Positions 7,951 to 23,100 are shown, numbered from the stretch's first letter. The stretch: 45,354 bases of DNA from Minisyncoccota bacterium (GCA_030054195.1 JASGCJ010000008.1:1-45354); one strand, 5' to 3'. Made by a program: numbers and translations. Notes: generated from the sequence alone by a model not told the origin.

Positions 7951-8982
7951 TTACCGCTTGGGCGGGGCAAGTTGGGACAACGGGATAGAAACCGTCTCCG
8001 CCACAGTTCCGTCCGCTCGACGAAGTTCACCGATAATCAAGGGATCGGCAGTAGACCAGTCGATACGGAATGCCCCGAAGTTTTGCCCGTTGACCAGATG
8101 ACCAACACGACTCGGATTTTCCTCTTCAGTAATAGAAGAAACCTCCGTCAATCCACTCGAAGTGAAGTCGTAGATTGGATAACCGGCCTCAGTTCCCTTT
8201 TGGCACGATATCTCTCCGTTGTGACGATCTCCACTGACAAAAAGAACCCCTTTCACGCCAAGTTCCCCGATCAACTTGAGGATCCTACCCTTACATTTTG
8301 GGAAGTTGGCCCACTTCTCAAAGCGGTGTTTCTCCGCAACGAACTGAATACTCGAACCGATCACGACAAGATCCGCCCCTGGTTTTGCTAGCTCTTTCTT
8401 AAGCCAAAGCCACTGCACCTCTCCCAACATATCCCCGTCCGACGGCCCCTGCCCCTTTTTGGGCAAGGGATCACGTTGAGAACGCAGATCGAGCATGATG
8501 ACCCGAACACGCTTTCCCGCGGGACCCCAATCTTTCGAAGAATAAACGCCCTCGGCTTGATCCGCGCTACCCCAGAATTTTACAAATGCTTTTCGGGCCT
8601 CCTCTTTCCTGGCGTACTCTTTCCCTGCATCATTTTTCCCATAGTCGTGATCATCCCAAGTGGCCATCACCCGATCGGGCATCAGACCTTGAAGAGCCTC
8701 CATCCCCTGACTGCTCTTCAACTTTGCGTAGCCTTTTACAAAAGCCTGCGGGTCATTATTGAAAGCGATATACTTTCCATCCACAAAATCATTGTAAAAG
8801 TTGTCCCCTAGCCAAAGCCAAAGCTGCGGATCAAACTGCTTCACCGCACTCCAGAGCTCGGTCTTCTTTTCTGGTTTGTAGCAGGAGCCAAAACCTATTC
8901 GCTCGATCGCAGTCTGCGACTCACCGAGAACTAAACCTGCAGAAATCCAGAGACCAAGAAACAGCCCAACAAAACTTCTCAC
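7951..8982 (-). CDS. Exported PhoD-like metallophosphatase
   Basis: Probably a calcium/iron-type alkaline phosphodiesterase or phosphatase of the PhoD-like family acting outside the cytoplasm. It is 343 residues. An N-terminal signal peptide is seen (Arg3, hydrophobic run to about residue 20, likely cleavage after VLG). Metallophosphatase signatures follow in order: IGFGSCYKP, LWLWLGDNFYND, VMATWDDHDYGKND and VSGDRHNGE, which carry the Asp, Asn and His metal ligands of the family. The protein lacks the long N-terminal domain of classic Bacillus PhoD. The GTG start at 8982 overlaps the gyrA stop (GTGA), so it is probably translationally coupled to gyrase, an odd partner for an exported enzyme. 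The stop is 13 bases before nuoI. The substrate is unknown. No lipobox cysteine is seen, so a soluble periplasmic protein is more likely than a lipoprotein. Confidence 0.88.
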   Translation of the reverse strand: MRSFVGLFLGLWISAGLVLGESQTAIERIGFGSCYKPEKKTELWSAVKQFDPQLWLWLGDNFYNDFVDGKYIAFNNDPQAFVKGYAKLKSSQGMEALQGLMPDRVMATWDDHDYGKNDAGKEYARKEEARKAFVKFWGSADQAEGVYSSKDWGPAGKRVRVIMLDLRSQRDPLPKKGQGPSDGDMLGEVQWLWLKKELAKPGADLVVIGSSIQFVAEKHRFEKWANFPKCKGRILKLIGELGVKGVLFVSGDRHNGEISCQKGTEAGYPIYDFTSSGLTEVSSITEEENPSRVGHLVNGQNFGAFRIDWSTADPLIIGELRRADGTVAETVSIPLSQLAPPKR

Positions 8983-11450
8983 GTGCCTAACTCGAGCTGT
9001 TCGTCCTCCTCCGTGTCCACCACCCTCGCCACACCCTGGAGCCGATCTCCCTTCTGCAAGCGGACCAGGTAAACCCCTTGTGTGTTTCTTCCGGACTCAC
9101 GGATATCCTTCACCTTTGTCCGAACCATCTGGCCTTTCTCTGTGATCATCATGATCTCATCCCCATCCTTTACGGAAATGGCACCTGCCACCAACCCAGT
9201 CTTATCAGTCGTCTTCATCGTAATGATTCCTTTGCCGCCTCGTGTCTGACTTCGGTAATCCTCAAAGGAGGTCCTCTTCCCGACTCCGTTCTCTCCCACG
9301 ACAAGCAAGGTGGCTTTCGGGTCGACAACGGCAGCCCCTACCACCTTATCCTTCTTCTCAGGTCGAATTCCAAAAACCCCAACCGTTGCACGCCCCTGAT
9401 CCCGTAACTGATCTTCATGGAATCGCAGGCTCATTCCCTCAGAAGTAACCAAAACAACCTCCTGCTTCCCATTTGTCAAAGCACAAGCAATCAGATGATC
9501 TCCAGACTCAATCTTGATCCCAATAATTCCTCCCTTTCTGAAATTGGAGTAATCCGAAAGGTTGGTTTTCTTAACGATCCCTGAAGAAGTTGCCATGACC
9601 AGATGCTGCTTGTCCGTGAACTCCTGCACGCAGATCAGCGCCGCTATCTTCTCCCCAGGCTGGAGGGCCAGTACGTTGGCTATCGACTTCCCTCGAGCCG
9701 TCCGACCCATCTCAGGAATCTCGTAGACCTTCTCCACATATACGCGACCCGTGCTCGTGAAGAACATGAGGTAATCGTGTGTGGATGCAGAAAAGAGATG
9801 CTCAACGAAGTCGGTCTCCTCATCGTCCCCCTTTTCTTCCTTCGACTTCATCCCAATCACGCCTTTGCCACCCCTCTTCTGCGCCCGATAACTATCCGCC
9901 GAGGTCCGTTTGATATAACCCGCATGGGACAGGGTGATGAGGGTGCTCTCCTTTGCAATCAAGTCTTGAACATCAATCTCACCTTCGTCTTTAACGATCT
10001 GCGTGCGGCGCTTGTCAGCGTACTTTTCCTTAATCTCTAAGAGCTCTTTTTTGATGATCGAATACACTTTCTTCTCGCTCGCCAGAATGCTCCGAAGCTC
10101 TTCGATCTTCTGAATCACCGCCAGATACTCTTCTTCGATCTTGTCCCGCTCCAGTCCGGTCAGCTGATAAAGTCGTAGCTCAAGAATCGCATCCGCCTGC
10201 CGGTCGCTCAGCTTGTACTTTGCGATCAACTTCTCCTTCGCTGTAGCCCGATCTTTGGAAGCCCGGATGATCTTTACGAAGTCGTCCAAATGATCGAGTG
10301 CCTTCTTGTAACCTTCGAGAATGTGAGCCCGGTCCTCCGCCACCTTGAGATCGAACTTGGTCCGACGAATCACCACTTCCCGACGATGTTCCAAATAGCA
10401 AAACAACATATCCCGCATCGGCATTAACTTCGGACGACGCCCATCCAGCGCCAACATGATCACCCCGAAACTGCTCTCCAACGCCGTGTGCTTGTACAAA
10501 TTATTGATCACTACCTTGGCGATCACGTCCCTCTTCAACTCGAGAACAATTCGAATCGATTCATCCGACTCGTTTCTGGCATCACTGATCCCCTCCAGCT
10601 TTTTCTCCTCCACCAATTCGGCCACCCGTTTGATCAACTCCTCCGGGTTCACATTGTAGGGAACTTCCGTAATCACCAACTGCTGCTTACCCGAACGCCC
10701 ATCCTCAACCGAGACCTTGCCCCGAAGCTTGAGAGACCCACGCCCAGTCTTGTAGTACGACGCGATCGACTCCTTACCGCAAATCAACGCACCCGTCGGG
10801 AAATCCGGTCCAGGCATGATCTTCAAGATCTGCTCGGCCGTTAGCTTCGGATCCTCAATCAACGCAACAATCGCATCAATCGTTTCACCCAGATTGTGAG
10901 GCGGAATATTCGTCGCCATTCCCACCGCAATTCCCGTTCCACCATTAACAATAAGATTTGGAAAAGATGCAGGAAGAACAACAGGTTCGGTCAAGCGTTC
11001 GTCGTACGTCGGGACAAAATCAACAGTGTCCCGATCCATATCGTTCATCAGTGCCGCACCTAAATGATGGAGTCGTGCCTCTGTATACCGCATCGAGGCA
11101 GGTGGATCTCCGTCGATGGAACCGAAGTTACCTCTCCCCTCAATTAAGAGATGCCGCGTTCCCCACCACTGTCCCATGCCCACCAAAGTCGGATAGATCG
11201 CCATATCACCGTGAGGATGGAAATTACCCATCGTCTCACCGACGATCTTCGCACACTTCACGGGCTTGCGATTTGGCTGAACTCCCAACCCGTCCATCGC
11301 GTACAAAATGCGGCGTTGCGAGGGCTTCAGTCCATCCCGCGCATCGGGCAACGCCCTCGAGATAATGACGGACATCGAGTAGTCGAGAAACGACTTCTGC
11401 ATCTCATCCGCAACATTGATCGGAACAATCTTTTCTTTGGAAATTGCCAT
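8979..11450 (-). CDS. gyrA: DNA gyrase subunit A
   Basis: The breakage-reunion subunit of DNA gyrase, acting as A2B2 with GyrB to add negative supercoils. It is 823 residues. The N-terminal winged-helix domain shows GLKPSQRRILYAM and the catalytic pair Arg121-Tyr122 in SMRYTEARL. A coiled-coil tower is seen around residues 360-480. The C-terminal pinwheel includes the GyrA-box QKRGGKG, which separates GyrA from ParC, and further R-G-G-K-G blade motifs. Numbering matches E. coli through the quinolone region, where the usual Ser83 and Asp87 are Met83 and Pro87 (HPHGDMAIYPTL). The gene starts 17 bases after gyrB and overlaps the phosphatase gene by four bases. Confidence 0.97.
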   Translation of the reverse strand: MAISKEKIVPINVADEMQKSFLDYSMSVIISRALPDARDGLKPSQRRILYAMDGLGVQPNRKPVKCAKIVGETMGNFHPHGDMAIYPTLVGMGQWWGTRHLLIEGRGNFGSIDGDPPASMRYTEARLHHLGAALMNDMDRDTVDFVPTYDERLTEPVVLPASFPNLIVNGGTGIAVGMATNIPPHNLGETIDAIVALIEDPKLTAEQILKIMPGPDFPTGALICGKESIASYYKTGRGSLKLRGKVSVEDGRSGKQQLVITEVPYNVNPEELIKRVAELVEEKKLEGISDARNESDESIRIVLELKRDVIAKVVINNLYKHTALESSFGVIMLALDGRRPKLMPMRDMLFCYLEHRREVVIRRTKFDLKVAEDRAHILEGYKKALDHLDDFVKIIRASKDRATAKEKLIAKYKLSDRQADAILELRLYQLTGLERDKIEEEYLAVIQKIEELRSILASEKKVYSIIKKELLEIKEKYADKRRTQIVKDEGEIDVQDLIAKESTLITLSHAGYIKRTSADSYRAQKRGGKGVIGMKSKEEKGDDEETDFVEHLFSASTHDYLMFFTSTGRVYVEKVYEIPEMGRTARGKSIANVLALQPGEKIAALICVQEFTDKQHLVMATSSGIVKKTNLSDYSNFRKGGIIGIKIESGDHLIACALTNGKQEVVLVTSEGMSLRFHEDQLRDQGRATVGVFGIRPEKKDKVVGAAVVDPKATLLVVGENGVGKRTSFEDYRSQTRGGKGIITMKTTDKTGLVAGAISVKDGDEIMMITEKGQMVRTKVKDIRESGRNTQGVYLVRLQKGDRLQGVARVVDTEEDEQLELGT

Positions 11451-11467
11451 AATCGGTAGTCTCGCCC

Positions 11468-14155
<2,688 letters not shown>

Positions 14156-17100
14156 TCAAGGAACGCGATACGCCTCGTAGAAGCCGGATCCGGCCGAGCC
14201 CATGGGATCAATGATCTGAAAGTAGCCATTTGAGTCGGCAGTCTGATCCGTTCCAATGTCCGTCCAGAAAGGAGATGCCAGCGAGGCGGTCTTTTGAACA
14301 TGCCACTTCGTTCCAGGCATGGCCGAGAAGACAATTACGAAGTTCGTGTTATCCACTCTGGTATCAAGGACTTTCACAGTTCCGGCTAAATCTGTCCCAA
14401 CAACAAAGCTCACCACTCCAGTCGCACTTTCACCAGCATCAATCGTCCCATTCATATTAATATCTTCCTGTAGGGTATATCGGAAGGCTTCACCAGCCAT
14501 CAGGCCAGCGGCACGGCTGACCGAAACTACGTTTCCTCTCTGCACTGCGGAATACCCGTTCGCAGTGGAAGTGATCGAAAAGGTCGGGCTCCCCAATCCA
14601 AGTCCGTCATTAAAGAAGATGCTCGGCAGCGACACGGTCTGGGTGGTGTAGGCTGCAGCATTTAAAGGAATTATAATATCGTCGTTGGCTGCATTCAGAG
14701 GTCCTGCCGTGATGTCGGCCGTCAAGCTGGTGGGTTGAATGACCGAGTAGTTGCCCGCATCCGCACCTGCCAACGTCAGGGCCGCAGTCACCGACTTGCC
14801 ATTCCCGACGTTTGGAGTCGCAAAGGTGCCTCCGCCGGTAATCGTTACCACATCGCCCGAAACTACCCCAACCAGCCCACTGGTAGTGATCGAAGCTGCG
14901 TTGTTCGCATTATACAGCTTGTTGATTGCCGTCGCGCCAGTGACGGTTAGATCTTTCTTGGTGATATTAGCGGTCAACCCGGTGGGCTGGGTGACTGTGT
15001 ATCCAGCGGCATTCGCACCACCGAGAGCATAACCGGTAACCGTCACGGCCTTGCTGTTGCCCACCAGTTTGTCAGCGGTGCTTCCGGCTGCATTGGCATC
15101 CACCAGTGTCACGATATCACCCGCCAACACACCCAGCAGGTTTCCGCCGGAGACCACAACCACCCGACTTCCGTCATAAGCTCTCGATACGGCCGTCGCA
15201 CCCGAAATTGTAAGAGCCTTCGCGGTGATATCCGCGGTTAGCCCAGCAGGTTGGCTCAGGGCATAGTTGCCGGCATCCACACCCGTCAACGTCATGGCTG
15301 TGGAAACCGCGATCGCCGTGCCTGGAGTCGCCTGGGCAAAGATGCCCGTCGTATCATTTGCCAGATTCACGACATCAGAACCGATCTTTCCGACCAAGGT
15401 CGCACCGGAGATCGTGGCGTCAGTTGTACTGTCATACTCCTTGTTGGTCGCAAGCGCACCACTCACGGTCAAAGGCGCCGCCGTGATGTCGGCGGTCACG
15501 ATCGGCTGGGTCAGGGTGTAGTTCCCAATATCCGTTCCGGTGATCGTATAACCCGTAACGGTGACTGTTTTACCGACGCCCACAGTCTTATCAACGAAGG
15601 TTGCCGTACCTGATCCGGAATCCAGCACCACGTTTTCACTGCCCACCACCCCCATCAAAATACCGCCACTAATAGAAGCTGTGGTGTTTCCGTCATACTG
15701 TTTACTCGGGACGACCGCACCAGAAACCGTCAGAACCTTTCTTATAATATCCCCCGTCAATGTTGGCTGGGTCACGCTGTAATTATCCTTGTCGGCACCC
15801 AACAGGGTGAAGGTCGTGGTCACTGAGACATTCGTACCCACTGTGGAAGAGGCAAAAGTCCCAGCCGTATCATTCGCGAGTGTCACAATATCCCCGTTGA
15901 TCACACCTTGGAGGGTTGCACCGGTAAGCGGTGCCAAGTTGCTTCCGTCATACTGCTTCCCAGTCGTTGTTCCAGTCACCGTCAACGGCTTCGCTGAGAT
16001 GTTCGCCGTCAGGCTGGATGGCTGTACCAAGGTGTAGTTGGCAGCATTCGCACCGCCCAACGAGTAACCGCTTACAGTCACCGCCTTGGCGGTTCCTGCA
16101 ATCGCATCGGCAAACGTTGCGACCGCACTTCCCGTGTTCAAAGTAACAACATCCGGAGAAACCACCCCAACCAAGGACGCCGTTCCGCTCAAGCTGGCCG
16201 TGGCAGACCGATCATACACCTTGTTGTCCGCCGTCACCCCGCTGATCGTCAGCACGATTCCATTGATATCCGCCGTCCAGGTCGGTTGGGTAAGATCGTA
16301 ATTTCCGGCATCTGCACCGGTCAAAAGATATCCGGATCCAGTCACCGTCTTCCCTATTCCAACAGCTGCCGTCGCAAAACCGGCCGAAGCAGCACTTGAA
16401 TCCAGGGTCACTGTATCGCCCAGCTCCACCCCCACCAATGCCCCTGTCCCACTCAAGGTGGCAGCAGTATTCCGGTCATACGTCTTGTTATCAGCACTCA
16501 GGCCACTGATCGTGAGTGTCTTTTGACTGATCGTCGCTGTTGCGGTGGGTTGGACCAAACTGTAATTACCAGCATCTGTCCCGGCTAAAGCATACCCACT
16601 TCCAGTCACGATCTTGCCCACCCCTACTGCTTCATTTGCAAAGGACGCGCTGGCACCACTTAAATCGAGGCTCACGACTTCGCTTCCCACGATGCCCGCA
16701 AGTGTTCCTGTACCTGTCAGCGTGGCGGTAGTCGAACGATCGTAGACCTTGTTCAAGGCGGAAAGGCCACTCACCGTCAACGGCTTCGCCGTAATATTCG
16801 CTGTCAGGCTCGGTTGGCTCACGCTGTACTTACCGGCATTCGCCCCGCTCAGCGCATATCCGGTGACCGTCACTGCCTTGCCTGTACCCACACTCTCATT
16901 ATTAAACGTTCCCGCAGGAGACCCACCCAAAGTCACGACATCCCCGGAAACCAGACCAACCAAAGTCCCTCCACTCACTGTCGCGGTCGTGTTGCCGTCG
17001 TAGTTCTTGTCTGCAGCCACAGCACCCGTAATCGTCAAAGTCACTCCCGTGATATCGGCCGTCAATCCGGTGGGTTGTTGCACGCTGTAGTTCGCGATGG

Positions 17101-20100
17101 CCGAGCCCGATAGATAGTAACCACTCACTGTCACCGCTTTCCCGTTTCCAGGCAACGCATCGCCAAAGACTGCCGTGGCCGAGCTCGTCTCCAAGGTCAC
17201 GTTCGCGCTATCTGCCGCCACAACTCCTGCCCCCAAGACCGCGGTGCCGGTCAGGGATGCATTCACACTGTTGTCATAAACCTTGTTGGCCACTGCCAAC
17301 CCGGTCACAGCAAGTGTCTTGGGCGTGATGTCACCCGTTACGTAGGCGGGTTGAGCCAACGCGTAGTTGCCGGCTTTGACCCCGGACAAGGTCAACCCAG
17401 TGATCGCAACCGCTTTGCCTGTCCCCGCATTTCCATCAGCATAAAGGGCACTCAGGCCTGACTGATCTAAGGAAACTGCCGCACTGTCCCCTGCCAACAC
17501 TCCGCTCAAGGTACCCCCGGTGAGCACGACACTCCGATCGGCTGCACCATTGTAACCGCGGCTTGTGGCCGCCATCCCAGTTGCGGACACCGGAGCGGCA
17601 TCGATCCGAGCCTTCACATCCGTGGGCTGTGCCAAGGTGTACTTCGACGCATCCGCCCCACCCAAGCTCAATCCGGTCACTGTCACACTCTTGTTCGTTC
17701 CAACATTTTCATCCGCACAAGTGCCCGTTCCAGGGCCCACCAGTGTCACTGTGTCCCCCGCTTCTACTCCCACCAGGGTTCCAGCACTCAGGGTTACCAC
17801 TGCACTACCGTCGTAGTTCTTTGTTTGGGCCGACATTCCCGCAACGGTCAACTCCTTCGCAGTGATTGCACCGGTGGTGCTGAGGGCTGAAGCCAGGGTG
17901 TAATTTGCCGCATCACCTCCCGTCAGGCTCACTCCTGTGAGTGCTAGCGCCTTCGGACTTCCGACCGTTGGATCGTTAAACAGCCCGGTGGGTGTCCCTG
18001 ACAGATTCACATCATCGCCACTGATCTTTCCACCCATCGAGTGTCCGGATATCGCCAACGTCCGGGTTCCGTCATAAGCCTTTTGCAGCGTGCCCAAACC
18101 AGACAAGGAGATTGGAAGCGGAGTAATATCAGCTGTCAGGTTGCTCGGCTGAACCAATTGGTAATTGGCGCCTTTGAAGGTCGCTGAATCCGCCACCGAA
18201 TATCCCGTGACCGTAACAGGCTTACTCGTACCCACCGCCCTCGTGTTGAAATTGGCCGAGTAGGAGGTGCCGAAGCCCGGGGTTTCCCCCGTTACCAAGC
18301 CACTTAACACCGCGGTTCCGCTCAAGGTAGCACTAGTGCTTCGGTCATAGACCTTATTGTCTGCCGTCAATCCCGTCACATAGAGGTTCTTCTGCGTGAT
18401 ATCGGCGGAAAGTGTGGGCGCGGTAAGTTGATAGTTCCCTGCATCGGCTCCGGTAAGACTGAATCCAGTATTCGCCAAAATCTTTCCGGTGCCGGCATCC
18501 GCATCGGCAAAGGAAGCCGCACTCGACCGAAGCTGAACGTCCTCCCCCCCGATGACGCCGACCAAGGTTCCCCCCGTCACCTGCACAGAATCCGTTCCAT
18601 CATAATCTCGGCTGGCTACCACCGCTCCAGTCACCGTCAGAGTCTTAACCGTAATATCAGCGGTCAATCCGCTCGGTTGAATCAACGCATAATTGGTGGC
18701 TTTGAACGCCCCAGAATCGCTGATCGTATACCCGCTGACTACCACCGCTTTGCCCACTCCGATGTTCTTGTCGTTAAAGTCGGCCGTAATGGTGCCGCCC
18801 AACACCAATGATTCTCCTCCTACCAGTCCACTGAGCGCCGCCGTTCCAGTTCGGGTAGCGGTTGTTCCCCCATCGTACACCTTGTTGGCAATCGCCACTC
18901 CAGAGATCGTCAACGGTGCCGCCGTGATGCTCGCTGTCGGCAAGCTTGGCTGGGCCGAAAGCGTATAATTGACCTCGCTGGATCCACCTAAGGCCACTCC
19001 CGAACCCGCCACCGCCTTACCTGTCCCGACATCCTCGGTGTTAAACAGGAATGTCGCTCCACTGACGTCGACCTGTACCGAATCTCCGCTCAATACACCC
19101 GAAACGGTTCCGCCGGAAACTATCGCGTTTCGGTTCGTATCATACACCTTGTCGGCCACCGACATTCCGCTGATCGTGACGGAAATCGGCTGGATCGCTC
19201 CGGTCACACCGCTTACGGCGTTCAGTTCATAGTTGCCGGAGCGTGAACCCGTCAGGGCCAGGCCTGTCAAAGTCACCGCCTTGCTTGCACCCGCGTTCGC
19301 ATCGGCAAACTCCGCCGCAATCGAAGCCGTATCCAAAGCGACGTTCCCATTATCTTTTGCCAGCACCCCGGACAAGCCGATCAAACCCACTCCGCTCAAG
19401 CTGGCGGTCTTCGACTGGTCGTAGGTCTTGTTCGAAACCGACAACCCCGTCACGGTCACAGTCTTCTTGGTAATATCAGCCGTCAACCCGGTCGGGTGTC
19501 CGGCCAACACGTAATTGCCGGCCTTCGCACCGCCCAACTCAAATCCCGCCACCGTGATGGCCTTACCCGTGCCCACGTTATCGTCCGCAAAGGTCGCGCT
19601 AAATCCAGAGCCCCTTACCAAGTTCACCACATCCGCTCCTGCCACCCCGACCAAGCTTTCGCCGGAAATAGAGGCACTGTCCAACCCGTCATACACTTTG
19701 TTTACCGCCACCACAGATCCGATGGACAAAGACTTCTTCGTGATGGTGAAGCTGGCCGTTTCGATGGTCGTCGAACCGGGATACAGATAAGCCTTCACTG
19801 TATAGGTTCCTGCATCTGTGGGTGCATTCGCACTGGTCGCGTAGCTGGTTCCACCCGCCCCCGCATACTCAAAGACAAAGTTGGCCGGAGAGCCCAGTTG
19901 AGGATTCCCCGTGTTCAACGGATTGGTGGCACTCGCCGTATACGCCTTAGCGATCCCGTCATATTCCAAATTAGCAGGAGCCGTCAGCGTGATCGTTGGT
20001 AAAGGTGTGCCCGAGGGCCACTGGATGTCGAGTGTGCCGTTGGCCGATCCCACATAGTTCGGGTCGGTCACCGTTGCCACCACGGCATAAGGCCCAAGGT

Positions 20101-23100
20101 TGCTAGGAACCTGAGTGGAACCGTTGTAAGTCACATCCATCGCCAACCCTGCGGGATTAACGGAGGTCACCAATCCCTTCGGCGTGCCATCGTAAGTCGC
20201 CGTGGCGGAGGTCACAGTCACCACCGCCGTTGCCTTGTTCACCACCAAGGTGTTGCTCACCGTTGCAGTATTGTAGTTTCTTGTGTCGGTCGGATAGAAG
20301 GTCAACTGCAACGTTTGCGTTCCCGCATTCAACACCGTTCCAATCGGTTGATTGTAGTTCATGGATCCCGCCACCGAGCCCGCCTCGGTTGCACTCAGTT
20401 CGGTCCCGCTCAAGGCCGTTGGATAGGTAATTGCCGTCAGGGCACCCCAGACAATCGCGGGATCAGCCTTGTTCACCACCAGGGTGTTGTTGACCATGGC
20501 TGTGGAGTAGTTGCGGGTATCGGTCGGTGTGAAACTTGCCGTCAGTGAATTGCTTCCCGCCTCCAGCACCGTCCCTGCCGTGATCGCCCCCACAACGCTA
20601 TCGCTATAGGTGATCGTTCCGGAAATCGAATGCGTTTCGGCCGCATTTAACTGACCAGCTAGCAATCCGATGGGTGTGTAAGCCATCGGTGGCAAGACCG
20701 GCCACGACAAGGTGGCGACCGCCTTCTGGATGGTGAAATTCTGACTCTTCTTAACGTCCGTGTTGTTTCTCGTGGTTGCCGTCACCATGTAATCCCCCGC
20801 CTCATGCGGAGCTGTGGATGTCGGACCGTAACTGGTGCCGTTGACTCCTTCGTAGCTATAAGTGAATCCAGCAACACCAGTGTCGATCGAGGTCGCCGTT
20901 GCTGGTTTCGGATTGGTGTCGTAAACCAAATTCGCATCCGGCGTGATCGTGATCGTCGAAACCATCGTCAATCCCATCACCTTTGCGCCACTGGCCGCCG
21001 TCGATCCGCTGAACGCCGTGCCCGATTTGTCCACCGTCGACAACACAAAGGCCGCATCGTACTGGCCAGCGGTCTTCTTCGCGTAATCCGCTAGGCTCAC
21101 ATAAGTGTTGCCGTTATAGGAAACCGTTCCCGTCGCATCCTTAATGAAGTAGTTCATCGTCGCATCCTTCACCGCCGCCAAAAGCCCAGCCCCTTGATCC
21201 GCAAAGAATCCACCCTCAAACACCTGGCTACTGCCAAAGACGAAGCTACCTGGCAGATCGATATAAAACGCCAGCACGTTCGCCGCCGTCAGACTGCTAC
21301 CGAACGCAGTCGGACCCGTTAACCGAACCACGTCGTTCCCACTGTTAGTCGGACTGCTGTACGCAGGATTGAAGCCGAACAGTTCGAAATTAAAGTCCAA
21401 ACCGCTCGTCGGAATCACCTGCGTCGCCGTCAGAATCCCTGGGCTATTTCCCGCTTCCACCAGACCCGCTCCACCGATCGTGCCGACCGTACCAGATCCG
21501 CCCAGCTTGGCGCCCGTCGCAACGGTCACCGACCCAGCGGTGTCGAGAGACCCGTTCACCACCAACTTGCCCGCATCCACCGCCGTGACACCGCTGAAGG
21601 TGCTTTGACCATTCAGCGTCGTCGTTCCAGATCCCTTCTGCGTAAAGCCGCCCGAGCCCTCGATCACCCCATCAAACTGCGAATTAACCGCTCCACCGAC
21701 CGCCAGACTTCCGCTCCCCAGCTTGATCGTTCCTCCAACCCCATTCACGGCCGCAAACTCCTGACTCTTTCCGTTCAGGTCGAGAATGGTTCCAGCCGAC
21801 TGAATCACCGAGCTCGCTGAATCAAACGATCCACTGCCCACCAACTGCAGCTGGCCACCCTGAAGTTTGATATCCCCAGTGAAGGTGTTGGCAGCGGAAA
21901 CCGTAGTTGTAGCCGCACCTCTCTTCAGAATTCCGGCCGATTCCGCAAGGAATCCATTCGCCGGATCCGCCACCAGATCCCCGATCACTGAGTTCAACTC
22001 TCCCCCACTGCTTTTCACCAAACGTGTCCGTAGAATACCACCTCCATCTAAAATGGAACCCGCAGCTTGCTCAAAGGCACCCACCGTCATGTTCGAATTC
22101 ACCGTCAAAACTGCTCCTGCGTTGTTTAGTGTCACCACCGCCGATCGATCCAACGATGTGGAGCTGTTCAGAATCAAAGCGCCTGCATCCACATTCACGT
22201 CACCCGTAAATGTGTTCACTCCGGAAAGCGCCAATGATCCCGATCCCACCTTCGTCAAGGCGCCCAATCCTGAAATATTACCGCTAAAGCTCGTGGCGCT
22301 CGCATCCCCCACGGTCAGGAGATAGGAACCCAAATCGACCAAACCAGCCCCGGCCAGTGAGCCGATCTGGTCGTTGCCGCCAATCTGTAGTGTCGCCGCG
22401 TTTGCCACCGTCACCGCAGAAGAGTCGCTCAGGAGATTGTCGCCGGTCGTAAGCAGCCGTCCCGCATTAACCTTGGTCTCTCCCGAATAGGTGCTCGATC
22501 CGGACAGAATGAGAGTGCCGCTACCGTTCTGCCAAAGTTGCCCATTTCCACTGATGCCACCTGGAACCGCGAGGGTGTCCGCCCGATTGAAAGCCAGCAC
22601 ACCCTGATTAGCGATTGGTCCCGTACCGATCGCTCCGCTCGTCCCGCCGTTACCAATCTCCAGCATTCCATCGGAAATTGTCGTCCCGCCACTGTAAGTA
22701 TGGTTACCCGTCAGCGTGACCGTACCACCGGCTAGCTTGGTCACCGCTCCAGTTCCGGAAACCACCCCGCCGTAGCTCAAAGAGCCAGTTCGGTTGAAGG
22801 TCAGCACCCCACTGTTGGCCACGTCACCCGTGCCCAAGGTTCCGTTGGCCCCACCGTTACCGATCTGCAGCACCCCACCCTCGATCGTGGTCAAACCAGT
22901 GAGAGTGTTAGCCCCGGTCCAAGTTACCGTGTTAGCTCCCTTCTTCGTGACCGTGCCAGCGCCGGAAAGGTTGCCCACCAAGGTAGCCGCGTCGGAACGG
23001 TCAAACACCAACGCCGCACTGTTGATCACGTTCCCACTCAACCAACCCGTCGTCCCACCAGCACCCAGCTGCAACGTTCCCTGCGAAATCGTCGTGGCCG

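Noticed and set aside
7938-8030. Longer N-terminus for NuoI
   Set aside because: It would overlap the phosphatase gene by 80 bases and adds Arg-rich text foreign to the family.
14700-19720. Regular repetition that could suggest a CRISPR or tandem DNA repeat
   Set aside because: The period is about 264 bases, the units differ strongly on the DNA level, and the repetition follows a protein motif in one frame.
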